Shown in pieces: positions 7,913-16,989 of a DNA stretch of 64,000 nt. The stretch covers positions 744,001 to 808,000 of the forward strand of contig NZ_SJPX01000001.1 in the NCBI RefSeq assembly GCF_007860175.1. Direction: 5' to 3'. Under the pieces are notes generated by a model. The model searched no databases, was not told the DNA's origin, and worked only from the letters and a program-made list of their open reading frames with translations. The position numbers were made by a program, and so were the translations under genes. The first letter of the stretch is position 1, and every line of letters begins with the position of its first letter. Source of the DNA: Rubripirellula reticaptiva. Lineage in GTDB: Bacteria; Planctomycetota; Planctomycetia; Pirellulales; Pirellulaceae.

Positions 7913-10900
7913 GATTCAGTCTCCCCAGAAAGCTGTTTCCAGACCTCTCGATAGTCTTCCCCCGTCATCGTGGCACTTTTCGGGGCTGCAGCGCTCCACT
8001 CTTTGTCCGTCAGCGAATGCAAGAAGTCACGGGCAGACTTTACCGACCTTTTGCTGTCTTTGACGTCGCTTGAAAACTTTCTGCCCAGCGGTTCTGCAAC
8101 GCTTCTCGGAACTGCGTTCATTCGCAATAAAACAGCCGACTCGGTCTTCACACCGTGGTAAATCATCGAGGGCAGCGTATTAATTTGTCTCGCGACGTCC
8201 TCCGGCAAACTGTTGAAGTCGAGACCTGACGTTGGCATTTTGCTCAATGCAGATAAGCCCCATGGGCCTGCATTACAGAGATTTCGGTAAACCGCTTTGC
8301 AAGCCTTCGATACTGCCATGGTCATGCTTATGCCATCTTCGGCGAAATACTTCTCCGCGATCTGCCGCAATGATTTGCCGTTTACCCAATCTGAAGTGAT
8401 GTTAGCAATCTGTTCGTTATCGGCTCCCGATTTTCCAATTTCCTCCAGCGAAGTTTTCAATTCGCCCACGGCGAGCATCACGCCAATCAATTCAGGAAGA
8501 GAAGAAGACGCAGCCGAACCAAACAGACTGCTTGGCTCCCAATCGCTGACCGTTAATTTCTCGTCCAGCTTGGCAAGTCCAAGGAGTGCAGTTCTGACCC
8601 CTTCGGGCGTAAAGCCTGTTGAATCAGCGAGTGAGACATTCACTTCGTGCTTGGACATTTCGGTCACATAGCCATTCGTCGCCCGCAATAGAGCATCGGC
8701 TTTCGCGGTATCTTCTTTTGACTTGCTGGACCGAAGTTCGGAGTACCCGTAGGTGCTTCGCAAGAGTTCTTCCGTGTGGGCCAAAGCGTCGTTAAGAGAT
8801 TTGGATTCTCGCATCAAGTGAGCGATGTAGCATCGAAAGTCGCGCCATTCGTCCGAAGCAAAAACCTGCTCAAGGCTATTGAGCTGCCCCAATTCCTGGA
8901 CGCCTTCTAAGAGTTCAACCAATCGTGAGACGAGGTCGCCGGTACTCTCTTGTACAAAACGCGTTACATCATCTTCGTTGTTTCCGCCCGCCAATCCAAT
9001 GACGCCTACCGAGTCCTGGCCGAACCGACCAGCTCGGCCGGCAAGATTCCAGAACTCTCTTGGGCTCATCGGTTGCCCGTAAGGATACTTATGAGAAGCA
9101 AGAAAGACCGATGAGACGGGGAAGTTGATCCCCTGAGCGATTGTCGTGGTCGCGCATAAAACTTTCAACTTCTGTTCTTCAGCCAGCCATTCAACGAGGG
9201 ATCGAATTTCGTCTGACAACCCCGAATGGTGAACAGCAACTCCGTGATCCAACATTTGAATCAGCTCAAAGTCTTTGCCGATCTCTGTCTCCAGAAAACG
9301 CTGCACCAGTTGGACTTCAGGGTGAATGCGTTTTCGCCTTGGGAGGTTCGCTGCAAGATGCCGAGCCATTGACCAAACGTGATTCGTATTAGTCGCGATG
9401 GTGATGCTGGTGCCACGGGAGCAAAACACGCTCGCCATCGCTGCTGCTTCAACGGTTGGTTTTCCGATCACCTTACTCTTCGGGAGGTTGAGGGGTTTTA
9501 CACCATTAACATTGTGCCTTCCCTTTAAGTGAATCGTGTTCGGAGTCGTAACAAGCGTTTTGAACCGGAGTCGCCAACCGGCCTTTTCGGAGAGGTCCGC
9601 GACCGAGTCAAACACACCCACGATTCGCTCGTTTGGCTTCCACGCACTTGTCCCAATGCTTATGACTTTACCGGACTCCTTTCCAAGCCAGTTAGCTAGG
9701 TCCTTGGAATTTGGAACAAATGGCATCAGCAAGAGAAAGCTTGCCCGACTGTATTCACGCTGAATGCTGGCCAGCAGCAATTCAATACGAAGCCCTCGCT
9801 TCTCGTCCTGAATATTGTGAGCTTCGTCCATCACAACCAAAGCCAACGGGCGGTGATCGAGCCTATTGTTTCGCAGAACGAGTTGCAGCTTCTCTGGCGT
9901 ACAAACCAGGATGTCGAACGCCGACCCTTTTGCTCGAGCAGACAACATGTCGTCCTCGAATGCATCGATCTCGACCGCTCCAGTCAATTGCTCGACAACG
10001 ACGTCGAACGGCTCAAGATCGCGTCTCAGCCGACGCGTAATTTGCGACACCAACGCTCGCGTCGGAGCAACATAGGCAACCCAGCCTTTGTCCTGCTCAA
10101 ATTGATTAAGCGCTTGCAGCATTCGGAACTCGGCTAGCAGTGTCTTCCCACCGGATGTCGGCATGTCGACAACGATCGCCCGCGCCGCTTGATCCAACAG
10201 TCCCTGTTCCTGAAGTGCCGCACGCTGCGGAGGAAGCAACTCGAACATTGCCTGGCTGCCTTCGGTGATACTCTTCACGAATTTCGTGACACGAGAATTC
10301 ACTTTCCCGGCGACCCACCAGATGGAACCAGCTACCATTTTCCTCGAAGTTATGTGCAGCCACTTCAGCAATACTTCCAGTGCTGCATCTTGAGACGCCG
10401 GCGCTGCCTTCAATGCTTCATCGAAATGTCGATCGAGTTTCTCGTTAATTCCGATTGGCGTTCCTTGAATGACGTACGTCGCGAGCAGTTCAGTAGCTTT
10501 TGCAAAATGGTAGAGGGCCACCAGTCTCAGCGCCATAACTTGACTCTGACGTCCGTCGCTTCCCTCCAGTAGTTCGCTCTCGAAATTTTCCTGATCCTCC
10601 CGTAGGCCTGCAACGATCTCTTGAATGCGGTGCAGATCGTCCCAGCTATCCTTGCGAAGCAATCGTACCCAGCAGGCGAAAAGTCGATACAAGATCCGTT
10701 TGTCCCATGGCTGATTCACAACCGAGGGCGCACGAAGCAGTGACTTGTTTTCTTGCATCCATCGACGGAGATCTGTCCAGCGATCCCCGCAATAGGCGAG
10801 TGAAGCAAGGTGAAGAATGTGAAATATTCGCTCATCATCTTCGGTCGGGACTGGCAGCAACCGTCGGAACTCAAAAGCTCTCCAAGCGCCAGCTTGGGCT

Positions 10901-11169
10901 TGCTGTTGCAACGCGTCGGTGCCGGCCGATGCATGGAGCATCGCATCGAGTCCCTCGGTTGCAGCAACCTCGTAGGCTAAAGCCAGTCGGCTGAGTAGAT
11001 CCTCGTCAGTCGGCTTGTCTTTAAATGACAATTCCATCTGAAGTTCGGTTGCCGCTCGAACCAATCTAATTTGAGCAACCTCCTTTCCTCGCTGACGATC
11101 CGGCTTGGAGATCGCGGTGACCGCCCAATGCTTGTCGACGCCTCGGAGGGCTTCTTCAGTGACTAACAT
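7909..11169 (-). CDS. hamB: SF2 helicase, Ski2-like; HamB-like subunit of a Hachiman-type defence pair
   Basis: The 1086-residue protein has a long helical N-terminal region (about 1-310) followed by a full SF2 helicase core. It shows motif I PTSGGKT (337-343), Ia APTRALVSQ, a TPEKL motif, motif II DEAH (448-451), and further on TTIAQGINFP and the NLAGRAGRFGQ motif VI of Ski2/Brr2-like helicases. A helical C-terminal arm follows. Its start lies two bases after the stop of a PD-(D/E)XK-type gene, the HamA-HamB order of Hachiman. In that system HamB holds the nuclease inactive and scans DNA for damage or phage intermediates. Size and architecture fit HamB, but related nuclease-helicase pairs such as AbpAB exist, so the exact type is not certain. 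Confidence 0.68.
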   Translation of the reverse strand: MLVTEEALRGVDKHWAVTAISKPDRQRGKEVAQIRLVRAATELQMELSFKDKPTDEDLLSRLALAYEVAATEGLDAMLHASAGTDALQQQAQAGAWRAFEFRRLLPVPTEDDERIFHILHLASLAYCGDRWTDLRRWMQENKSLLRAPSVVNQPWDKRILYRLFACWVRLLRKDSWDDLHRIQEIVAGLREDQENFESELLEGSDGRQSQVMALRLVALYHFAKATELLATYVIQGTPIGINEKLDRHFDEALKAAPASQDAALEVLLKWLHITSRKMVAGSIWWVAGKVNSRVTKFVKSITEGSQAMFELLPPQRAALQEQGLLDQAARAIVVDMPTSGGKTLLAEFRMLQALNQFEQDKGWVAYVAPTRALVSQITRRLRRDLEPFDVVVEQLTGAVEIDAFEDDMLSARAKGSAFDILVCTPEKLQLVLRNNRLDHRPLALVVMDEAHNIQDEKRGLRIELLLASIQREYSRASFLLLMPFVPNSKDLANWLGKESGKVISIGTSAWKPNERIVGVFDSVADLSEKAGWRLRFKTLVTTPNTIHLKGRHNVNGVKPLNLPKSKVIGKPTVEAAAMASVFCSRGTSITIATNTNHVWSMARHLAANLPRRKRIHPEVQLVQRFLETEIGKDFELIQMLDHGVAVHHSGLSDEIRSLVEWLAEEQKLKVLCATTTIAQGINFPVSSVFLASHKYPYGQPMSPREFWNLAGRAGRFGQDSVGVIGLAGGNNEDDVTRFVQESTGDLVSRLVELLEGVQELGQLNSLEQVFASDEWRDFRCYIAHLMRESKSLNDALAHTEELLRSTYGYSELRSSKSKEDTAKADALLRATNGYVTEMSKHEVNVSLADSTGFTPEGVRTALLGLAKLDEKLTVSDWEPSSLFGSAASSSLPELIGVMLAVGELKTSLEEIGKSGADNEQIANITSDWVNGKSLRQIAEKYFAEDGISMTMAVSKACKAVYRNLCNAGPWGLSALSKMPTSGLDFNSLPEDVARQINTLPSMIYHGVKTESAVLLRMNAVPRSVAEPLGRKFSSDVKDSKRSVKSARDFLHSLTDKEWSAAAPKSATMTGEDYREVWKQLSGETES

Positions 11170-11171
11170 CG

Positions 11172-12035
11172 CTATGACCCTCCCTTCTTGTTTCGAGGAA
11201 ACTTCTTCTTAGTCACAACATTTTTCTCGGCCGATTTCTTAGCTGTCTTTTTATTGCTATAGTAATTTGCCAAATTCGGAATCGATCCCGCTGGTAGATA
11301 GATTGCGAGCAGTTCAATGTGCATCTTCGCGGGTTTCTTGGTGGCAGCCCCTTTCGCCCTTGCGCTGAGATCCTTCTTGTTCGGCTGCACATCGCGAACA
11401 AGGACGCCGAACACTGCGACGTCCGTACTCGATTTCGTGAACCGCTGAATAGCTGACTTCCATTCAGCCTCCCAGGATGCTCCGCTAGCGCGAATCGTGA
11501 GATAGCGAACAAGGGTCTCCCGAATAGATCGCTGGTCACGCAAGTCATCGAGTTGCTGTTTAAGCCCTTCAGATCCGTACATGACTCCCGGTGGATGCTT
11601 CGCTTCGTACGAGGTCTTTACCTCGCCGAACGCAAAGCGATGCCGCAAAGTCTTGTCGTTCGTTTCCTGAAGCCCGACTAGGTCGGCACCCGGCAAACTC
11701 GACTTCTCCTTTTTCTCGTCCCAGCGGTCAGCCCACGGGAAATGGCACTTCTTGTGTTTCGTTAGGTAGGCTTCGCTATACGCTTCTCCAACCTCCCAAT
11801 CCTTGGGGTCAGACTCGGAGTTCAACACGCTCTTGAGATTGTCGGTTTGAAATCCGGTCAATGAAAGTGATGCAGTTAAGGAGGCGGCCATATTACGACC
11901 GCTTTCGTCCTCAATGAGTTCGCGAACGGAACCATCGAGCGCCGCATCGCGATGGGCTGCGGAATGCGACCGACCACGCGCAACGACAGCCCCATTATCA
12001 ACGTTGTAGACCTCGGTGCCGATCGCGACTGTCAT
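11172..12035 (-). CDS. hamA: PD-(D/E)XK nuclease, HamA-like subunit of a Hachiman-type defence pair
   Basis: This 287-residue protein contains a PD-(D/E)XK-type core: SLPGADLVGLQ (acidic residue D118) and FAFGEVKTS (E138 and K140), followed by PPGVMYGSEGLKQQLDDL. This fits the DUF1837/HamA nuclease. From memory, E138 and K140 are also the catalytic residues mutated in a studied HamA, which supports the call if the recollection is right. The C-terminal tail is very lysine-rich. The ATG at 12035 follows GGGGAG. It is the upstream partner of the helicase, with no gap to speak of. In Hachiman the nuclease degrades host and phage DNA when released by HamB. Confidence 0.6.
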   Translation of the reverse strand: MTVAIGTEVYNVDNGAVVARGRSHSAAHRDAALDGSVRELIEDESGRNMAASLTASLSLTGFQTDNLKSVLNSESDPKDWEVGEAYSEAYLTKHKKCHFPWADRWDEKKEKSSLPGADLVGLQETNDKTLRHRFAFGEVKTSYEAKHPPGVMYGSEGLKQQLDDLRDQRSIRETLVRYLTIRASGASWEAEWKSAIQRFTKSSTDVAVFGVLVRDVQPNKKDLSARAKGAATKKPAKMHIELLAIYLPAGSIPNLANYYSNKKTAKKSAEKNVVTKKKFPRNKKGGS

Positions 12036-12051
12036 ATCGGAATCTCCCCAT

Positions 12052-12195
12052 TCACCATGCGAGGAAGGAGCCGTTCGCAGGATTTCGATCCATCGGCAAC
12101 TTCACCTGTTCAGCCCACTTCCTCAGCGTGTTTTGCGATGCCCCAAGGATATCGGCTGCTTCAGCGGTCTTGACGCATTCACTCAGTTTCAGCAT
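12052..12195 (-). pseudogene. Truncated MerR/excisionase-like HTH protein
   Basis: From an ATG with a good GGAGCAGGA site the frame reads MLKLSECVKTAEAADILGAS, then QNTLRKWAEQVKLPMDRNPANG. This is the N-terminal two thirds of the small MerR-like DNA-binding proteins common in planctomycetes, which normally continue with YRLF and a specificity helix. Here the frame changes to SFLAW and stops after 47 codons. The stop lies 16 bases before the HamA-like start, so the gene seems cut at the junction with the defence cassette. A short functional peptide cannot be excluded. Confidence 0.55.
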
Positions 12196-12288
12196 CGATC
12201 CTGCTCCTCTCGCGAGCGCCCCAGACAAAGCTGATCTAAGTCTAGCAAAGTCTGTATACCGCCGATATTGGAGACAGTTCCTCATCGA

Positions 12289-12600
12289 TCACGATCCGAG
12301 AAGACGGTCTTCGATTTCCGACAGGCGTTCTTGCAAGGCGCTGACCGTGTCATCGGCTGGATCGAACATGGCTCGCAGGTCGGCCAGGATGGATTCGTGC
12401 GTTTCGGCTTACTCGGTGTCGCGGTTCGCGTTGATCTCATTTCGCCGGATGTAGAGCGGCGACATTCCTTCTTCGTGCTTGGTGGCTGTTGCGGCGAAGG
12501 CGTTTTCGGCACCGTCGATTTGCTTGGCGAGTTTGGTCGCCTCGCTTTCGAGCGGCGAGATCGGGTCGTACTCGTCATGTAGGTTTGCGGGACAACCCAA
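12289..12600 (-). pseudogene. Small coiled-coil protein gene with an in-frame stop
   Basis: One continuous minus-strand frame runs from about 12600 to 12289 and is interrupted only by a TAA at 12409-12411. The first part reads YDPISPLESEATKLAKQIDG and ends INANRDTE. The part after the stop continues AETHESILADLRAMFDPADD and ends SEIEDRLLGS. Both parts have the same helical, charged character. An inactivated 100-residue gene is the simplest reading; two separate peptides are less likely. I do not know the family. Confidence 0.5.
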
Positions 12601-12831
12601 AGCGGCGAACCAGATAGCTCAGCGGGCGCGACGCGGTATCAAAAGTCTTTGACGTCCGAAATTGCTCGTTACATGGCAGACACCGGTGCGTCGTCGTGCA
12701 TTTCTTCAAGAGCGGCACCTGCTCAGTCCGGCCAAAAACGAAATCGAACGCCTCTCAACAATTGAGTCTTCTGTAGTCACTCGGTGGGCGCCGGTCTTTG
12801 CTTCGAGAAACGACAAATGCAATATTTCTCA

Positions 12832-13305
12832 TTAATCGGTTCCGATCGCGAGTGAACCGACATCCTCGCTGTCCTTTCGCACAACAATCGACAAGGGACC
12901 GAACTTCGCCGATATGCCTGCATTTTCGCGATTAGACATCGAGTCGTGACGCTGAGTCGCCAAGAGCGAGTGCAACAGCGTTTTTGCAGCCTGAAAACGT
13001 ACGCGATCATCTTCACTACTGACCATCAATTCGTTCAGTGTTCCGATGGCATCATGACCAGCGTCTGCCAACCGCGCAAGAATGGATTCCCGCAGCGATT
13101 GCCGTGCTTCGTTAATCTGTTTTCGGAATTCCGGGTTCGCTAATCGTCGGTAAGCCGTTCGTTCCGAGATGCCAGCTGCAACAGCCGCGTTCTCGATATG
13201 GCAACCCGAAACCAATGCTTGAAACAAACGATCATCGCCTTGAAGTTCCTTTTCGTTGGTGGGGCTGCCAATCTCCGCCATTTCCTGCCTCGACGGATCA
13301 TTCAT
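12832..13305 (-). CDS. Small HTH protein, possibly terminase-small-subunit-like
   Basis: The ATG at 13305 follows TGAGGAAAGAACT and gives a 157-residue protein; longer starts would run into the upstream gene. Residues about 30-75 form a helix-turn-helix (VSGCHIENAAVAAGISERTA, then YRRLANPEFRKQINEARQSL) of the type seen in small terminase-like and phage-associated HTH proteins. A helical segment with RFQAAKTLLHSLL follows. It lies 28 bases after the replication gene and closes the minus-strand island operon. DNA binding is likely; a packaging role is only a possibility because no large terminase is present. Confidence 0.6.
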   Translation of the reverse strand: MNDPSRQEMAEIGSPTNEKELQGDDRLFQALVSGCHIENAAVAAGISERTAYRRLANPEFRKQINEARQSLRESILARLADAGHDAIGTLNELMVSSEDDRVRFQAAKTLLHSLLATQRHDSMSNRENAGISAKFGPLSIVVRKDSEDVGSLAIGTD

Positions 13306-13333
13306 AGTTCTTTCCTCAGATGAAGGAGTTGGA

Positions 13334-16108
13334 TCATGACTGCGACTCCGAACCGCTTGAGATTGTGCGTGGCTCCCGCAACTGCCAGCCGCCACGCTCG
13401 CCAATTCTTGAAACGAAAGTTTTCCTTGCCAGCTCACCTAGAATTTTTCGAGCGTAACGTTCCGTCACACCGGCTTCCATCGCGACCGCGTGCGAGTTAA
13501 CGGAACACTTCTCTATTAAGTCTTTATAGAGATCTGTTCCGTTAGTTTCCCTGTAGGAAAGTGTTCCGTTAGCTCCCTTCTGTTCCGGCCCCTCGAAGGT
13601 TCCCTTAGCGGTCAAATCCTTCATTACATCGAGAACTTTTTTTTGTGAATCCGTAAGCGGATCAGCATCGCATTCAACGAGTTTCAAGCCTAGGTTTTCG
13701 GTTGTGACAACGATGACAGGGATACCCTTTTCCGTGACCGCACGACCTCTGCCAATTGACTGCCTCAGCTCCGATTGAACAATCTGCCGATAGGCTCGGT
13801 GCCAATCGTGATCGCAGTAGGCTGGCGTCCTGACCGTTTGACGATTTCCCGATAGCGTCGTAGCAGACCAGTAATCGTTCTCCCACTTCGTTTCCTCCTC
13901 AGGGCGAGCCATCGCGCCGACTAGCCCAAGTTTGAGCAATCGATCTCGAATGGTCCCTGGTGGTACTCTGGGTGTCCCCAGCACTACGAGACAGTCGCAC
14001 TGCTCTAGCCACTCGTTTGACCCACGGGACGCAGTGCCAAAAAAGTGCTCGGCTCGAACAATTCGCCCGGACCCCTCAACTAGCACGGTGGCGACATGCA
14101 GACGATGACAAATTACGCCGATCCGCTTGTATTGCAGCTTCGGTAGCAATCCACGAATGATTCCGGCGACTTTGTTCTTGGATGTGCCCTTCTTTACGTC
14201 CGTGGCAATTTGAAAAATCGGATGCAGCTGTTCAAGTTCTCCCAGAGGCGTGCGGTCAACCAAGGATCGACCACCGATTAGAGACTCGATGTCAGCGCGG
14301 TCGGCAGTGGCGTCAGCGAGCCATACCGGCGATGTAATTGGCAACACAGTTTGTCGCACCGCACAGATTGACTTGTGTACTTTTGTCTTGCTGTCATTGT
14401 GATTCTTGATCTGGTCGACCCGCACCACAAGCTCGCATATTTCCCCAGCTGCAATTGCTTTAACCAAACGCAATGCCTCACCCGGCGGCCAAGTTCCCAA
14501 TTGCGACATTGCTTTCCACAAACGACTGTCGCAACCGCGAGGCATCGTCGTTGAAACTGGGAGCACTAGTTGGCAAGTTTCATTCGCCCGAACGAGCTCC
14601 GTGAGCTCAACTGCAATCTCGCTCATCAAATGAAAAAAATACTCTTCGCTTCGATTGTAGTCGTGACCGATGTGACTTCGCCGAATCTCAGCGACAACTT
14701 CGTCTGCGACTGCTCGCACGTGTTCGAATCCGGATGTCACTTGCAATCCCGGTCGTAAAAATTCAGCTGCGTCTTCATGTACCGAAATGAACTCTCGGCC
14801 CTCGGCCAAGTGTTCAAACGACATAGCACCGCGTTGGTGAGTGCAAATGCTATGTGCTGACTGTTCTGCAATTTCTAGTAACGACTGATACTCGCAAGTT
14901 TCGCGATAATTACAGCTAGGGCAGATCGCCTGTGATGGCGACAACCCATGATTCATTACCTTTTCAGCGGTCTCGTAGTCGTCGCAAGTCTTCTCAGACA
15001 TTTCGGGATAGGCCACGGCATCAATACCAACTTTGCCGCACGTATCCTCAAATTCGCGGCAAAGGTTGTGCGTCGGCAGAATGATGAGGCTTTTCGAAAC
15101 GCAGAGCATTGCGGCGGTGTCCGCAGTGGTCTTGCCGGAACCGGTCGGTGATCGACAAAGATTGATTTCGCGTTTTCGCAGGGAATCAATGCGAGCCAAT
15201 TTTAATTCCTCTCGCCATTCTTGAAGTGACTTGGGTTCAATTATCGGATTTACTTGTTCGTCAATCAGGCGACGTAGCGAGGCATCGCCGTTCCGAACCA
15301 AGTAATCATCGATTGCGTTTTTTGATGGTCCGCCGTCAGCTTTACGCGGTCCTGGTGGTAGCTCAATGATCGTGATCAATGCACCATGATTGTGCAGAAT
15401 ACGAGCGAGTTCGGCGCAAGCATGATTTACACCTGGTTTGCGAATTTCGTCGTAGTCGAAGCCGATCCAAACGGGGCGTTTGAGCCAATCAATCCCGGCT
15501 AGATCGTCGATCAAAACACGTTCGCCAATTGGCTTTCCTTTCTTGTCCTTTTCACGCTTCTTTTGCCAACCCCAAACGCCTGAAACAGAGATTGAAGGGA
15601 GCCTAGATTGCGTTGCCGCTAAAGCTTTCTTCTCGCCTTCGATAATGCCGATAGTTGCATTTGGAGTGCGTAGCGGATGCACGGCATCGCGAGGGATGTA
15701 AATGCGATTGCCCACGCCACGAGGCTGTTCATACTTACGATTCGTCAACGGCCTATCGGGTTTCAGTCGTGCGAATGTTGAAAACGTGTCGGTTGGTAAA
15801 TCCACAAACGGAAACGCTATCGCGGCACCAAGTCGCTTTGTAGAAATCCCCCAGTTTAAGATGTTTTGGATCATCTTTGGATCGGTGACACTGTAGATAC
15901 CCGCTTCTCGAATTGTGTCCGCCGTCAAGCCAGAACCGACTAGATCGATTACGTGGTGTCCGAGTAAGCCGTCGATCGACGGTGAAGGCTTTTGGATTGT
16001 GATCGGCTTCGGAAATGCGATTGCATCGCCGACTACCGCTTTCACAATCAGAGGCGTTACCTCCGCGAAAAGCCGCGTGGATAGCATGCCTTTGGTGTCT
16101 AGAATCAT
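13334..16108 (-). CDS. Island replication protein: TOPRIM (DUF3854-like) plus helicase
   Basis: The start at 16108 is chosen because its ATG overlaps the upstream stop as ATGA, giving 924 residues; a longer frame to 16291 would overlap the upstream gene throughout. The N-terminal third has a TOPRIM-like segment (IGIIEGEKKALAATQSRLPS, later PVWIGFDYDEIRKPG) as in DUF3854 primase-helicases of plasmids and satellites. A helicase core follows with Walker A SPTGSGKTTAD, a HEDA box (FISVHEDAAEF), and near the end SELRQSIGRGRAVTEKG, an arginine-rich motif VI. A C-terminal winged-helix-like stretch (AVAMEAGVTERYARKILGEL) may bind the origin. It probably starts and unwinds island DNA after excision. 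Operon context supports this. Confidence 0.72.
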   Translation of the reverse strand: MILDTKGMLSTRLFAEVTPLIVKAVVGDAIAFPKPITIQKPSPSIDGLLGHHVIDLVGSGLTADTIREAGIYSVTDPKMIQNILNWGISTKRLGAAIAFPFVDLPTDTFSTFARLKPDRPLTNRKYEQPRGVGNRIYIPRDAVHPLRTPNATIGIIEGEKKALAATQSRLPSISVSGVWGWQKKREKDKKGKPIGERVLIDDLAGIDWLKRPVWIGFDYDEIRKPGVNHACAELARILHNHGALITIIELPPGPRKADGGPSKNAIDDYLVRNGDASLRRLIDEQVNPIIEPKSLQEWREELKLARIDSLRKREINLCRSPTGSGKTTADTAAMLCVSKSLIILPTHNLCREFEDTCGKVGIDAVAYPEMSEKTCDDYETAEKVMNHGLSPSQAICPSCNYRETCEYQSLLEIAEQSAHSICTHQRGAMSFEHLAEGREFISVHEDAAEFLRPGLQVTSGFEHVRAVADEVVAEIRRSHIGHDYNRSEEYFFHLMSEIAVELTELVRANETCQLVLPVSTTMPRGCDSRLWKAMSQLGTWPPGEALRLVKAIAAGEICELVVRVDQIKNHNDSKTKVHKSICAVRQTVLPITSPVWLADATADRADIESLIGGRSLVDRTPLGELEQLHPIFQIATDVKKGTSKNKVAGIIRGLLPKLQYKRIGVICHRLHVATVLVEGSGRIVRAEHFFGTASRGSNEWLEQCDCLVVLGTPRVPPGTIRDRLLKLGLVGAMARPEEETKWENDYWSATTLSGNRQTVRTPAYCDHDWHRAYRQIVQSELRQSIGRGRAVTEKGIPVIVVTTENLGLKLVECDADPLTDSQKKVLDVMKDLTAKGTFEGPEQKGANGTLSYRETNGTDLYKDLIEKCSVNSHAVAMEAGVTERYARKILGELARKTFVSRIGERGGWQLREPRTISSGSESQS

Positions 16109-16563
16109 GATCTTTCGGCCAGCAAGAATTCGACGCTCAATTCGCTGGCTTCTGGCAACCGCCGATAGGACGGCAATGATATGCCGACATCGGTGTTCAA
16201 GGGGCAGGCGTATCCTTCGCAGTATTGCGGGAATCCCGCTAGGTAGACACCGATGATTGCCGCGCCATTCGGGATGTACCGACCACTCCATCGCTCCACA
16301 GCGTGCTTGATCGCGTAGCTGCCGATCGATGGAGTCTTTCGCGGGGTGACTCTTTTCTCAAGCCACGCCACGCAAACCAGAATCTCGACAACTGAGGGAG
16401 GGCACATGAGTGCGCGCTTCCCCGCGATCAGTCCGTTGCAGTCAACGAAGAACAGATCGCCACCCGCAGTGGTGATGGTCGGATAGTGGTTCAGTCGTGT
16501 ACGCTGTTGAGGTGACCAGAAGGGGGCTTGCTTGGCGGCGGCCCTTTTTTCGTTGGTTTCCAT
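16105..16563 (-). CDS. Uncharacterised island protein between DUF1580 and the replication gene
   Basis: This 152-residue protein is joined at both ends by stop-start overlaps (TAATG upstream, ATGA downstream), so it is translated with its neighbours. It reads WSPQQRTRLNHYPTITTAGG near the start and later AIKHAVERWSGRYIPNGAAIIGVYLAGF, a pattern suggesting a mixed alpha/beta domain. No metal site, membrane segment or known motif is recognisable. Its position directly before the replication helicase suggests a replication or copy-control accessory, by context only. Confidence 0.7.
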   Translation of the reverse strand: METNEKRAAAKQAPFWSPQQRTRLNHYPTITTAGGDLFFVDCNGLIAGKRALMCPPSVVEILVCVAWLEKRVTPRKTPSIGSYAIKHAVERWSGRYIPNGAAIIGVYLAGFPQYCEGYACPLNTDVGISLPSYRRLPEASELSVEFLLAERS

Positions 16564-16871
16564 TAGATGCCAGCAGCCTCAAGTTCAGCTTCGGCTCGCT
16601 TAATTTGCTTGTCGCGGTCGACTGGCTTGGGCGGTGCAACAGCGGTGCCGTCAACGGCTTCGGTGATCGCGGCGAAGAATTCGCGAATCCATTGTTCAGT
16701 TGTTCGGCGATGCCCGCCAGCGAAAGCGGTTTGCAGCTTCACGCCTTTGAGGCCGCGTTGTGCCCAGCGATACATCGTGGCAGATGATGGACGATCGCCG
16801 GTGATGCCTTCGACGATAGATGCCGCGCCCGCGTTCAAGCGGACCATACGGTACGGGTCGGGAGTGACCAT
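16563..16871 (-). CDS. DUF1580 protein (planctomycete HTH)
   Basis: The ATG at 16871 lies seven bases after AGAGAGG, an ideal ribosome binding site, and gives 102 residues. The sequence TGDRPSSATMYRWAQRGLKG, with RRTTEQWIREFF further on, has the DUF1580 pattern: a small DNA-binding fold like MerR or excisionase proteins, found mainly in planctomycetes and often near integrases. It is a good candidate for the island excisionase or regulator. The stop overlaps the next start by one base. Confidence 0.72.
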   Translation of the reverse strand: MVTPDPYRMVRLNAGAASIVEGITGDRPSSATMYRWAQRGLKGVKLQTAFAGGHRRTTEQWIREFFAAITEAVDGTAVAPPKPVDRDKQIKRAEAELEAAGI

Positions 16872-16989
16872 AGAAAAACCTCTCTTACATTGGTGTCGGA
16901 GTGTGACTGACCATGCGAGAGAGGTTAGGGGCGACTTGACTTCGGCTCTGTGCCGCAAGTTGTGCTGCGAGGGTGCCAGATTGTGCCGT

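Noticed and set aside
13334-16291. A 985-residue form of the replication protein
   Set aside because: The first 61 residues overlap the preceding gene throughout and look unconserved; the ATGA overlap at 16105-16108 gives a better start.
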